Assembly: GCA_023453725.1 (NCBI GenBank)
Contig: JAEXTB010000245.1
Coordinates: forward strand, 1-16,707
From: Bacillota bacterium
GTDB lineage: Bacteria; Bacillota; Clostridia; Christensenellales; CAG-138
DNA length: 16,707 bases
Reading direction: 5' to 3'
Every line of letters begins with the position of its first letter. Positions within the stretch are counted from its first letter, which is position 1. The position numbers were made by a program, and so were the translations under genes. Below the pieces are notes generated by a model, which was not told the DNA's origin, searched no databases, and saw only the letters and a program-made list of their open reading frames with translations. This document shows positions 1 to 7,989 of the stretch, piece by piece.

Positions 1-53
1 CCCCGGCCCCATGCTCCCAAAGCACGTGCGCTACCGGACTGCGCTACACCCCG
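1..53 (-). tRNA. tRNA-Pro (anticodon UGG), 5' part only
   Basis: Read on the minus strand from 53 down, the sequence gives a tRNA 5' half: acceptor strand CGGGGTG, T8-A9, a D arm closed by GCGC/GCGC, then anticodon stem CGTGC/GCATG around loop TTTGGGA. The anticodon TGG lies at 17-19, which reads proline CCN codons. The variable region follows, and the window ends at the start of the T arm, so the 3' half and any encoded CCA lie outside. A near-consensus promoter sits 38 bp upstream. Confidence 0.93.
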
Positions 54-90
54 CTACCGTTTCGCGTTACCGCTCTTAGCGACGTTTAAT

Positions 91-119
91 AATATACAAC
101 AACGAATATCAAATGTCAA
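91..119 (-). promoter_or_regulatory. SigA-type promoter of tRNA-Pro
   Basis: On the minus strand a perfect -35 TTGACA (114-119) is followed by a 17-bp spacer and -10 TATATT (91-96, one mismatch to TATAAT). The predicted start is near 84, about 30 nt before the mature tRNA. The strong match and placement fit a stable-RNA promoter. Confidence 0.85.
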
Positions 120-195
120 CCATGAAATTTTATCCCCATTTTTGGGCTTTTTGCAATGAGCCACAATCCGCACGATACCGGGGAAGCCACTTTCC

Positions 196-224
196 TTGCA
201 TGCGCCGCTTGAAGCCGTTATAAT
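196..224 (+). promoter_or_regulatory. candidate promoter of the miaB operon
   Basis: A perfect -10 TATAAT (219-224) is preceded at 17 bp by a weak -35 TTGCAT (196-201). The predicted start is near 231. A short GC-rich inverted repeat, CGCCC-AAAT-GGGCG (240-253), would form in the leader just before the miaB ribosome binding site. The remainder of 54-195, outside the divergent tRNA promoter, shows nothing else I can interpret. Confidence 0.6.
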
Positions 225-272
225 AAAACTGTATCATAGCGCCCAAATGGGCGTAAAAAGGTGGAAGTTAAT

Positions 273-1661
273 TTGGAAATGATCAGCGCTTCCTATGAAG
301 CGCAGGAAATCACAAGTGCGCTCTTCATGGAGCTTTCACAAAGAAATCTTAGGTATCACATCGAATCCTACGGTTGCCAAATGAATGCGCACGACAGTGA
401 GAAGATTGCGGGCATGCTTACCGCAATCGGATATCAGGCGGCTCAGAACAAAGAAGAAGCCGATTTGATTCTTTTTAATACCTGCTGTGTACGCGAACAT
501 GCGGAAAAGCGCGTGTTCGGCAATGTCGGCGCGCTTAAAAAGCAAAAGGATGACAACCCGGGGCTGATCATCGCCGTATGCGGCTGCATGATGCAGCAGC
601 CTGATGTGGCAAAGAAGCTGTACGAGCGCTATCCGTTTGTAAACCTTGTGTTCGGCACGCACAGCCTGCATGAATTCCCCATGCTGCTCTCGCTTGCCTT
701 GCAGGGAGAGAGGCCTTTGAGCGTACACGATACGCAGGGGGATGTTATTGAAGGTCTGCCGGTCAAACGCTTACCCGGCGTGTCTGCCAGCATCAACATT
801 ATGTATGGGTGTAACAACTATTGTTCCTACTGCATCGTGCCCTATGTGCGCGGGCGTGAGCGTTCGCGTCAGCCGGAGCATATTTTGGAAGAGGCAAGGT
901 CGCTTGCCGCCCAGGGATATAGCGAACTTCAGCTATTGGGCCAGAATGTCAATTCTTATGGAATAGATTTGGGTACCATCTCGTTTGCAAAGCTCTTGGG
1001 GCAAATAAACGAGGTGGAGGGAATCCGCCGCATCCGGTTTATGACGTCCCACCCCAAAGACCTTTCGGATGAGCTGATTGAAGCCATGGCCAATTTGGAT
1101 AAGGTGTGCGACCATATCCATCTGCCCGTACAGGCCGGAAGCGATAGGATTTTGCGCCTGATGAACCGGGGATACACCCGCGCGGAGTACCTGACACTTG
1201 TAGAAAAGCTGCGCAAAGCCAATCCTGATATCGAGCTCACCACGGATATCATTGTAGGATTTCCGGGGGAAACAGAAGAGGATTTCCTAGAAACGCTCTC
1301 TTTGATTGAGGAAGTAGGCTTCTCTGCGGCGTTTACGTTTATGTACTCCCCGCGCAGTGGGACAAAGGCCGCAACCATGCAGGATCAGATTGAGCAAGCT
1401 GTGAAAAAGGATCGGCTGCACCGGCTCAACGCCCTGCAGGAACAGATGACAAGAAAGACAAACGAGCGCTATATCGGCCGTACCGACGAGGTGCTGGTGG
1501 AAGGATGCGATACCCGCAAGGAACCCATGCTGTATGGGAAATTATCCAGCTTTAAAATGGTCTATTTCCCCGGAACTCCCGACAAAATTGGCTCTTATAT
1601 GAGGGTTTGCGTGCAAAAAGCGCACAATAATTCTTTGATAGGCGCTGTAGAAGACGTATAA
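273..1661 (+). CDS. miaB: tRNA-2-methylthio-N6-dimethylallyladenosine synthase MiaB
   Basis: Radical-SAM methylthiotransferase that converts i6A37 of tRNA to ms2i6A37. Seen in order: the N-terminal MTTase domain with its three cluster cysteines in YGCQMN, NTCCVRE and CGCMM; the radical SAM motif CNNYCSYC (CxxxCxxC) followed by PYVRGRERSR; and a C-terminal TRAM-like region. It should carry two [4Fe-4S] clusters. At 462 residues it has the usual family length. Start choice: an open frame exists from GTG 261, but the ribosome binding sequence AAAGGTGG (257-264) overlaps that codon and sits 8 nt before TTG 273. ATG 279 is an alternative. It is the first gene of a plus-strand operon that also holds miaA, which makes its i6A37 substrate. 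ylbF follows 29 bp downstream. Confidence 0.95.
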   Translation: MEMISASYEAQEITSALFMELSQRNLRYHIESYGCQMNAHDSEKIAGMLTAIGYQAAQNKEEADLILFNTCCVREHAEKRVFGNVGALKKQKDDNPGLIIAVCGCMMQQPDVAKKLYERYPFVNLVFGTHSLHEFPMLLSLALQGERPLSVHDTQGDVIEGLPVKRLPGVSASINIMYGCNNYCSYCIVPYVRGRERSRQPEHILEEARSLAAQGYSELQLLGQNVNSYGIDLGTISFAKLLGQINEVEGIRRIRFMTSHPKDLSDELIEAMANLDKVCDHIHLPVQAGSDRILRLMNRGYTRAEYLTLVEKLRKANPDIELTTDIIVGFPGETEEDFLETLSLIEEVGFSAAFTFMYSPRSGTKAATMQDQIEQAVKKDRLHRLNALQEQMTRKTNERYIGRTDEVLVEGCDTRKEPMLYGKLSSFKMVYFPGTPDKIGSYMRVCVQKAHNNSLIGAVEDV

Positions 1662-1690
1662 CAACAATATATTTAGGAAGGACATCAGGT

Positions 1691-2083
1691 ATGATATTAG
1701 ATAAAGCTAGGGAATTGGGCCTTGCGTTAAGTGAATCTCAGGAATTTTTACGTATGCAGTGCGCGCGGGAGATCATGGATGGAAACGATGCCGTTACATT
1801 TGCTCTTGCCGAATATAAAGAAAAGCAGGATCAGCTTGTCGATCTGTTATCCGGCGAGGATCCGGACAGGCTTTTAGTCGCTTCGCTTTCGCGCGATGTG
1901 GAAACGCTGCAGGAGCAGCTTCTTGAAAACCCTGTGTTTGCGGAAACCATGGCTGCGCAAAACGCATTTCAGCTTTTGATGAACCAGGTCAATGGCGAGA
2001 TCGCGGCATGCATCGGCGGACAGACAGGCAGCCGCGGCGGTTGCGGCGGCGGTTCCTGCGAAGGCTGCAAAGGCTGTCATTAA
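1691..2083 (+). CDS. YlbF/YmcA (RicF/RicA) family protein with Cys-rich tail
   Basis: A 130-residue helical protein preceded by ribosome binding site AGGAAGG (1675-1681). Composition, length and position between miaB and mutS match the YlbF/YmcA family. In Bacillus subtilis the adjacent homologue is YmcA (RicA), which with YlbF (RicF) and YaaT (RicT) binds RNase Y and influences mRNA processing, competence and sporulation; that complex carries [4Fe-4S] clusters. Here the last 15 residues are Gly/Cys-rich, with Cys118, Cys123, Cys126 and Cys129 in a C-x4-C-x2-C-x2-C arrangement, plus Cys107. This suggests Fe-S or metal binding. I cannot tell RicA from RicF by sequence, so no symbol is given. 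The family call is fairly sure; the function is inferred from homologues. Confidence 0.8.
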   Translation: MILDKARELGLALSESQEFLRMQCAREIMDGNDAVTFALAEYKEKQDQLVDLLSGEDPDRLLVASLSRDVETLQEQLLENPVFAETMAAQNAFQLLMNQVNGEIAACIGGQTGSRGGCGGGSCEGCKGCH

Positions 2084-2122
2084 TCGATAAGAATAAATTT
2101 GTGCTGGAAAAGGGGGGAGCCT

Positions 2123-4756
2123 ATGCCCGGCACTTTGACGCCTTTGATGCGCCAATATCTGGATGTTAAGGAAAAGTACAGCGATTGTTTGCTGATGTTC
2201 CGCCTGGGGGACTTTTACGAGCTGTTTTTTGAAGACGCCGTTACCGCCTCCAGGGAACTTGAAATTGTATTGACAGGCCGTGATTGCGGCCTTGAGGAGC
2301 GCGCGCCCATGTGCGGCGTGCCGTATCATTCTGTAGAAGGGTACGTCAACCGCCTGATTGAAAAAGGGTATAAGGTTGCTATTTGTGAGCAGCTTTCTGA
2401 TCCGGCACTTAGTAAAGGCCTTGTAGAGCGGGACGTGGTACGTGTTATCACCCCGGGCACCGTCATTGAAGAGACGATGCTGGAGGAAAGCAAAAACAAC
2501 TTTCTGCTCTCCCTGTTTTACCAGGAGGAGCGGATTGGTTTTGCATACGCGGATGTCTCTACCGGGGGGTTCTTTGTAGGGGAACTTTATGGCGGGGATA
2601 TCAACACCCAGCTAAAGGATGAAATTGCACGCATAGCGCCTACGGAGATTTTGGCGAGCGATGCGCTGTTTTTGCAGGCCGGGCTGACAAGAAGCCTGTC
2701 TTCTGCCTATTTTTTGCAGAACTACGCCGGTTGGGCATATGAAGAGAAAGCGGCCGAGGCCCGCCTTTTGCGGCATTTCCAGGTGGCTTCTCTGGATGGC
2801 TTTGGTGTCTCACAAATGCGTTACGCGATCTCTGCGGCGGGCGCGTTGATGGCATATCTTGAGGAAACGCAGAAAAATGCGCTCTCCCATATACAGACCA
2901 TACGCCTGATGAACCGTTCCGCCTATATGGTGCTGGATTCTTCCACACGCCGCAATCTGGAACTGACAAAGCCCTTGCATTATGGCGGCAGTAAAAAGAA
3001 CACACTTTTATACTTGCTGGATGAAACCAAGACTGCTATGGGCGCGCGGCTGCTGCGGGGCTGGGTGGAACAACCGCTGCAGTCGATTACGGAGATCGAC
3101 TTTAGGCTTTCTGCAATTGAGGAGCTGAAGGTGCAATTGATCCAGCGCGATTCGCTGCGTGACGCGCTCAATGGCATCTACGATATTGAACGGCTCTCCA
3201 GCCGGATTGCCTATGGCTCCGTTAATGCGCGGGATTGTGTCGCCTTACGCAATTCTCTTACGCGCCTGCCTGTGATCATTGGCTTGACGGGAAGCTTTTC
3301 TTCGTCTGCGCTCAAACGGATTGCGGCTGAAATAGACCCCATGGAGGATATCCGGGAACTTCTCGCAAAAGCCATTGTCGATGAACCGCCCTTGAGCGTA
3401 AAGGAAGGCAACATTATTCGTTCCGGCTACAATGATGAGGTGGACAAGCTGAAGGAAGCCTCCACCAATGGGAAGCAGTGGCTCGCGGATATGGAAGCCG
3501 CGGAGAGGGAAGCAACCGGCATCAAAAACCTGCGTATCAGCTACAACAAGGTATTTGGATATTATATCGAGGTCACTCGTTCCTATCAGAACCTGGTACC
3601 GTACCGTTACCAGCGCAAGCAGACACTGGCGAATGCCGAACGGTATATTACGCCGGAACTCAAAAGTATGGAGGAGACCATACTCGGCGCAGAAGAGCAA
3701 TTGATTTCTCTTGAATATACACTCTTTACCCAAATTCGGGAGACGCTTGTATCCTGCATTGGACGCATGCAAAAAACAGCGGCGCTGCTTTCTGAGCTCG
3801 ACTGCTATCAATCACTGGCGCAGGTTGCCTCAGAAAACAATTATATAAGGCCTACAGTAACAAAGCGGGGCGGCATCACCATCAAAAATGGCAGGCATCC
3901 CGTGGTGGAGCGTGCGCATAAGGATCGGTTTATTCCAAACGACGCGCATCTTGACGATACAGAGGATCGGCTCATCATCCTCACCGGCCCCAATATGGCG
4001 GGCAAAAGCACGTTTATGCGTCAGATTGCGCTCATTGTGCTCATGGCGCATATCGGAAGCTTTGTTCCGGCGGAAGAGGCCCGTATTGAACTGACCGACC
4101 GCATATTTACGCGTGTAGGTGCATCGGACGATCTTGCCGCAGGCCAGAGCACATTCATGGTGGAAATGAGCGAGATGGCCAATATCCTCCATAACGCCAG
4201 CGCAAAAAGCCTGCTGCTTCTTGATGAAATCGGCCGTGGCACAAGTACGTTTGACGGGCTTAGCATCGCCTGGGCGGTGCTTGAGCATATTGCAGACCGG
4301 TCTAAATGCGGTGCAAAAACACTCTTTGCAACCCATTACCATGAACTGACAGAGCTCGAAGGAACGCTTAGCGGTGTAAAGAACTACCGCGTTGCCGTCA
4401 AGGAAGTAGGGGAGGACATCCTCTTCCTCCATAAGATTATGCGAGGCGGCGCGGACAAAAGCTTTGGAATTCAGGTGGCGCGTCTTGCGGGGCTGCCGGA
4501 TGACGTTATCCGCCGTGCTAAAGGCATCTTAAAGGAGCTTGAAAAGGCGGATATCAACCGTCCGCGCGGGATCAAACGCGGACAAGAGGAGATGGCGCAG
4601 CAGCTTTCCCTCCTTTCAGACGGGCAAACGGACGAGCTGCTGCAGGAGCTTGCTTTGCTGCAGGTGGACGCGCTTACACCGATTATGGCGCTGAATTTCA
4701 TCAATGATCTTCATCAGCGCGCAAAGCTTATTCAGAACGCAAAGGACCGCGCATGA
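2123..4756 (+). CDS. mutS: DNA mismatch repair ATPase MutS
   Basis: Recognises mismatches and short loops and starts repair with MutL. The mismatch-reading Phe-x-Glu is visible near residues 31-33 (GDFYELFF). Connector, lever and clamp domains follow, then the ABC-type ATPase: Walker A TGPNMAGKST near 621-630, the signature region with DDLAAGQSTFMVEMSEM, Walker B LLLLDEIGRGTSTFDG near 697-712, and the His loop FATHYHELTELE. At 877 residues it is a full-length MutS1. Start choice: the frame is open from TTG 2099, but AGGGGGGAG at 2111-2119 places the start at ATG 2123. The family normally begins a few residues before the TPLMRQY motif, which agrees. Its TGA stop overlaps the mutL ATG by 4 bp, so translation is probably coupled. 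Confidence 0.97.
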   Translation: MPGTLTPLMRQYLDVKEKYSDCLLMFRLGDFYELFFEDAVTASRELEIVLTGRDCGLEERAPMCGVPYHSVEGYVNRLIEKGYKVAICEQLSDPALSKGLVERDVVRVITPGTVIEETMLEESKNNFLLSLFYQEERIGFAYADVSTGGFFVGELYGGDINTQLKDEIARIAPTEILASDALFLQAGLTRSLSSAYFLQNYAGWAYEEKAAEARLLRHFQVASLDGFGVSQMRYAISAAGALMAYLEETQKNALSHIQTIRLMNRSAYMVLDSSTRRNLELTKPLHYGGSKKNTLLYLLDETKTAMGARLLRGWVEQPLQSITEIDFRLSAIEELKVQLIQRDSLRDALNGIYDIERLSSRIAYGSVNARDCVALRNSLTRLPVIIGLTGSFSSSALKRIAAEIDPMEDIRELLAKAIVDEPPLSVKEGNIIRSGYNDEVDKLKEASTNGKQWLADMEAAEREATGIKNLRISYNKVFGYYIEVTRSYQNLVPYRYQRKQTLANAERYITPELKSMEETILGAEEQLISLEYTLFTQIRETLVSCIGRMQKTAALLSELDCYQSLAQVASENNYIRPTVTKRGGITIKNGRHPVVERAHKDRFIPNDAHLDDTEDRLIILTGPNMAGKSTFMRQIALIVLMAHIGSFVPAEEARIELTDRIFTRVGASDDLAAGQSTFMVEMSEMANILHNASAKSLLLLDEIGRGTSTFDGLSIAWAVLEHIADRSKCGAKTLFATHYHELTELEGTLSGVKNYRVAVKEVGEDILFLHKIMRGGADKSFGIQVARLAGLPDDVIRRAKGILKELEKADINRPRGIKRGQEEMAQQLSLLSDGQTDELLQELALLQVDALTPIMALNFINDLHQRAKLIQNAKDRA

Positions 4757-6747
4757 ACAGGATTACGGTATTATCTCCCCATATCGCAAACCAGATTGCC
4801 GCCGGAGAGGTCGTGGAACGTCCCGCTTCGGTGGTAAAGGAACTTGTAGAAAATGCCATCGACGCGCAGGCGACGGCGATTACCGTTGAAATCAAGAACG
4901 GCGGCATTGATTATATTCGCATAACGGATAACGGTACGGGCATTCCTGCAGAGGATGTACTGCTTGCTTTTGAGAGGCATGCAACAAGCAAGATCAGCGT
5001 TCAGGAAGATTTGACGCATATCGAGACGCTTGGATTTCGCGGTGAAGCTCTCGCTTCCATTGCGGCGGTAGCACAGGTGGAGATTTCTACCCGTGAGCGC
5101 GGCGCGCAAACCGGCATGCGTGTGCGGATTGAGGCGGGGGAGTGCAAGCTTCATGAACAATCCGCCTGCCCGGAGGGTACGCGAATTGAGGTGGAAAATC
5201 TCTTTTACCATGTGCCCGCGCGAAGAAAATTTTTAAAAGCGGCGCGTACGGAGGGCAGTTTTGTTGGAGAATATGTGTCCCGGTTGATATTGGCGAGGCC
5301 GGATATCTCCTTTCGGTTTGTCAACAACGAAAAGGACGTATACCGGAGCCCGGGCGACAACAATCTGAAAAACGCCATCTATTGTGTTTACGGAAATGAG
5401 GTCTTGCCCCATCTGCGCCAGGTAGCGTTTGATGACGGATATGTGAAGCTTGAAGGATATCTTGGCACCCCGGAGATTGCGCGGCCCAACAGGTCGCAGC
5501 AATCCTTTATCTTAAACGGCAGATTTATTCGTTCCATGCTGCTTTCGGGCGCAATGCAGCGGGCATACGATACACGGCTGATGGTGGGACGCTATCCGTT
5601 TGCGCTCATCAACATCCTGCTTTCTACGCGGGAGGTGGACGTCAATGTCCACCCGGCGAAACTGGAGGTCCGTTTTGCGCAGGAAAGCCGCATGGTATAC
5701 GCCATGACGGAAGCCACGAAAAAAGCGCTTGGGTTTTCGCTGCCGCCGGAGGTACACTTTACTGCATCGGATGGGGTTGCAAAGGCCATTATGGTAGGGG
5801 AAAAGCGTATCCTACCGGAAACGGAGCATAAATCATCATTTGTCGTCCATTCGACCGACATTGTAACGAAACTGCCTGTTATGCCGATAACACCAGTTCC
5901 AGCAGCTTTTGAACCGCTGGTTGGACAGGTTCAACCCATAAAAGATAATTCGCCTGCAGAACCGGTGACATTTCCACCAAAAGAAACGCCTATAGAACCA
6001 GTGGCGTTTGTACCTATGGAGGAGTGTATAGCGCCCAAGGAAGGGTTCCGTGTAAAAGAAGCGCTCTATGAAATTCCACATTTTCGCGTTGATCCAATAC
6101 GGCCTGCTGTGGAAGAACACTATGAGCAGCAGCAGAAGATTGAGCAGCAAAAGCAGGAGCAGCAGCAATTCCACGCGCTGCCCGTGGCCATCATAGGCCA
6201 GGCGTTTGACTCTTATTGGGTTGTTCAGCAGGGGGATACACTTTACCTGATCGACCAGCACGCGGCCCATGAGCGGAGGCTTTATGAGCGGTTCATGGCT
6301 CAGACGCATGAGAAAGCCGGACAGACGTTTTTGAGCGCCGAGCTGATCCAGCTGACCCCGCAGGAATACGATAATCTGCTGCGGCACAAGGAAATTTTAG
6401 AGGAGTTTGGGTTTGATCTGGAGCCTTTTGGCGCAACCTCTATTCGGGTGCATGCGGTGCCCATTCTGCTTGCGGATGCGCCGATAGGCAGGGTACTGCG
6501 CGAAGCGCTTGAACTTCTGCAGGCCCAAGGGCGTACGTCCACCATTGAGCTGAAGCGCGAGGCAATCATACAAGCTTCCTGCAAGCATGCCGTAAAAGCG
6601 GGCGACCCGCTCACAAAGCCCGAGATTGAGGATTTGATCCGGGTGTTTACAGATGGGGGCTTGCCGCTGACCTGCCCCCACGGCCGCCCTGTGATGATAA
6701 AGCTGACCCGAAAAGAAATCGAAAAACTGTTTAAGCGGATTGTTTGA
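4753..6747 (+). CDS. mutL: DNA mismatch repair endonuclease MutL
   Basis: Couples mismatch recognition to strand incision. The N-terminal GHL ATPase shows NQIAAGEVVERPASVVKELVENAIDA (catalytic Glu33, Mg-binding Asn34), DNGTGI and GFRGEALASI. The C-terminal domain has the endonuclease motif DQHAAHERRLYE (DQHAx2Ex4E, Asp501), a conserved Cys in ASCKHAVKAG (about 610) and CPHGRP (641-646), so it should nick DNA itself, as expected where MutH is absent. Between the domains lies a roughly 150-residue low-conservation linker rich in Pro and Glu, ending in a Gln-rich tract at about 457-473. I do not see the beta-clamp motif (QEMIVP in B. subtilis MutL) at the equivalent place. The 664-residue length is typical. 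It is translationally coupled to mutS. Confidence 0.97.
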   Translation: MNRITVLSPHIANQIAAGEVVERPASVVKELVENAIDAQATAITVEIKNGGIDYIRITDNGTGIPAEDVLLAFERHATSKISVQEDLTHIETLGFRGEALASIAAVAQVEISTRERGAQTGMRVRIEAGECKLHEQSACPEGTRIEVENLFYHVPARRKFLKAARTEGSFVGEYVSRLILARPDISFRFVNNEKDVYRSPGDNNLKNAIYCVYGNEVLPHLRQVAFDDGYVKLEGYLGTPEIARPNRSQQSFILNGRFIRSMLLSGAMQRAYDTRLMVGRYPFALINILLSTREVDVNVHPAKLEVRFAQESRMVYAMTEATKKALGFSLPPEVHFTASDGVAKAIMVGEKRILPETEHKSSFVVHSTDIVTKLPVMPITPVPAAFEPLVGQVQPIKDNSPAEPVTFPPKETPIEPVAFVPMEECIAPKEGFRVKEALYEIPHFRVDPIRPAVEEHYEQQQKIEQQKQEQQQFHALPVAIIGQAFDSYWVVQQGDTLYLIDQHAAHERRLYERFMAQTHEKAGQTFLSAELIQLTPQEYDNLLRHKEILEEFGFDLEPFGATSIRVHAVPILLADAPIGRVLREALELLQAQGRTSTIELKREAIIQASCKHAVKAGDPLTKPEIEDLIRVFTDGGLPLTCPHGRPVMIKLTRKEIEKLFKRIV

Positions 6748-6755
6748 GGTAAAGC

Positions 6756-7712
6756 GTGAGAAAAAAGCCGCACATACTCATAGTATTGGGACCGACGGCC
6801 TCCGGAAAAACGGCGGCTTCCATTTTGCTTGCAAAAAAACTGAATGCCGAGATCATATCGGCAGACTCCATCCAGGTGTATAGAGGGCTTGATATTGGTT
6901 CCGCGAAGCCCACCATGGAGGAACGGCAGGGGATTGCACACCATCTGTTGGATATGATCGATGTGGATGATAAAGGGTTCAGCGTGGCGGAATACAAACG
7001 TCAGGCGGAGCTTGCGATTGCCGATATCCGATCCCGCGGGAAAATCCCGCTTATCGTCGGTGGGACGGGGCTGTATGTCAATGCGCTGACCTATCCGCTG
7101 CAATTTACAAATGTTCCGGGTGACCCGCTGGTGCGCGAACGGCTGAAGCAGGAGGAACAGGAACATCCCGGCAGTCTCTATGAAAGGCTGCGGCAGCAAG
7201 ACACGGTGTCGGCCGACCGGCTGCATCCAAATGATCAAAAGCGAATCGTACGGGCCCTTGAAGTTCTTGAGGTTTCAGGGCAGCCCATTAGCGCCTTTGG
7301 AACCGATTTTGAAAACAAGGCGGAGCAGGATATCCCGTATCAGGTCACGCAAATCGGCCTTACCTTGGAGCGTGCACTGTTGTATCAGAGAATCGAGCAG
7401 CGCGTGGATGCGATGATGCAGGCGGGTCTGCTGGAAGAAACGAAAAAAGTGAACGAGGCCGGATATGCCCATACTCTGCCTGCGCTGCAAGGGCTGGGCT
7501 ACAAACAGCTGCTGCGGCATCTGCGCGGTGAAACGACGCTTACTGAAGCCGTTGAGGATATAAAGCGCGAAACACGGCATTTTGCCAAACGCCAAATTAC
7601 GTGGTTTAAACGGGATCAACGCATCCATTGGCTGGAGGCGCATGGGGACTTGGACGCGCTCACAGACGTTATGGCGGCTATTTACAGGAAGGATGAGGGG
7701 GAAGCACTATGA
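6756..7712 (+). CDS. miaA: tRNA dimethylallyltransferase MiaA
   Basis: Transfers the dimethylallyl group from DMAPP to the N6 of A37 in tRNAs reading UNN codons, the substrate for MiaB at the head of this operon. Seen: the P-loop GPTASGKT (about 12-19), then NAEIISADSIQVYRGLDIGSAKPT with the conserved Asp, HHLLDMID, IPLIVGGTGLYVNAL, and C-terminal FAKRQITWFKRD. Its 318 residues are the normal length. The start is GTG 6756, with TGAGGTAA overlapping the mutL stop as ribosome binding site. It ends in a 4-bp ATGA overlap with hfq, the classical miaA-hfq pairing. Confidence 0.97.
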   Translation: MRKKPHILIVLGPTASGKTAASILLAKKLNAEIISADSIQVYRGLDIGSAKPTMEERQGIAHHLLDMIDVDDKGFSVAEYKRQAELAIADIRSRGKIPLIVGGTGLYVNALTYPLQFTNVPGDPLVRERLKQEEQEHPGSLYERLRQQDTVSADRLHPNDQKRIVRALEVLEVSGQPISAFGTDFENKAEQDIPYQVTQIGLTLERALLYQRIEQRVDAMMQAGLLEETKKVNEAGYAHTLPALQGLGYKQLLRHLRGETTLTEAVEDIKRETRHFAKRQITWFKRDQRIHWLEAHGDLDALTDVMAAIYRKDEGEAL

Positions 7713-7969
7713 ACAATACAATAAAGGAGAATCCGCAGGACCGCATCTTAAACCAGCTGCGTAAGAAAAAAGCGCCCTGCATCATTCATTTGGCGAACGG
7801 CTTCCAACTAAAAAACGCTGTGGTACGAGCATTTGACAGCTTTGTAATCGTCATTGAGACGGAAGGCAAGCAGATGATGCTGTATAAGCACGGAATTTCT
7901 TCCATCACGATGACAACGCCTGTGGTACTTGATGCTTCTACGGAGGATGCGCAGGACAGGCACCAATAA
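7709..7969 (+). CDS. hfq: RNA chaperone Hfq
   Basis: Small hexameric Sm-fold RNA-binding protein that helps sRNA-mRNA pairing. The 86 residues contain NPQDRILNQLRKKKAP (proximal-face Gln and basic N-terminal helix), Sm1 region HLANGFQLKNAVVRAFDSFVIVIE and Sm2 motif YKHGISSI. The Sm2 motif normally reads YKHAIS; here Ala is replaced by Gly, while the Lys and His that contact uridine are kept. A short acidic tail (DASTEDAQD) follows. The gene overlaps miaA by 4 bp and has GAGGGGG in the end of miaA as ribosome binding site. The next gene follows after about 20 bp. Confidence 0.95.
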   Translation: MNNTIKENPQDRILNQLRKKKAPCIIHLANGFQLKNAVVRAFDSFVIVIETEGKQMMLYKHGISSITMTTPVVLDASTEDAQDRHQ

Positions 7970-7989
7970 ATATGAAAAGGGACCTTACC

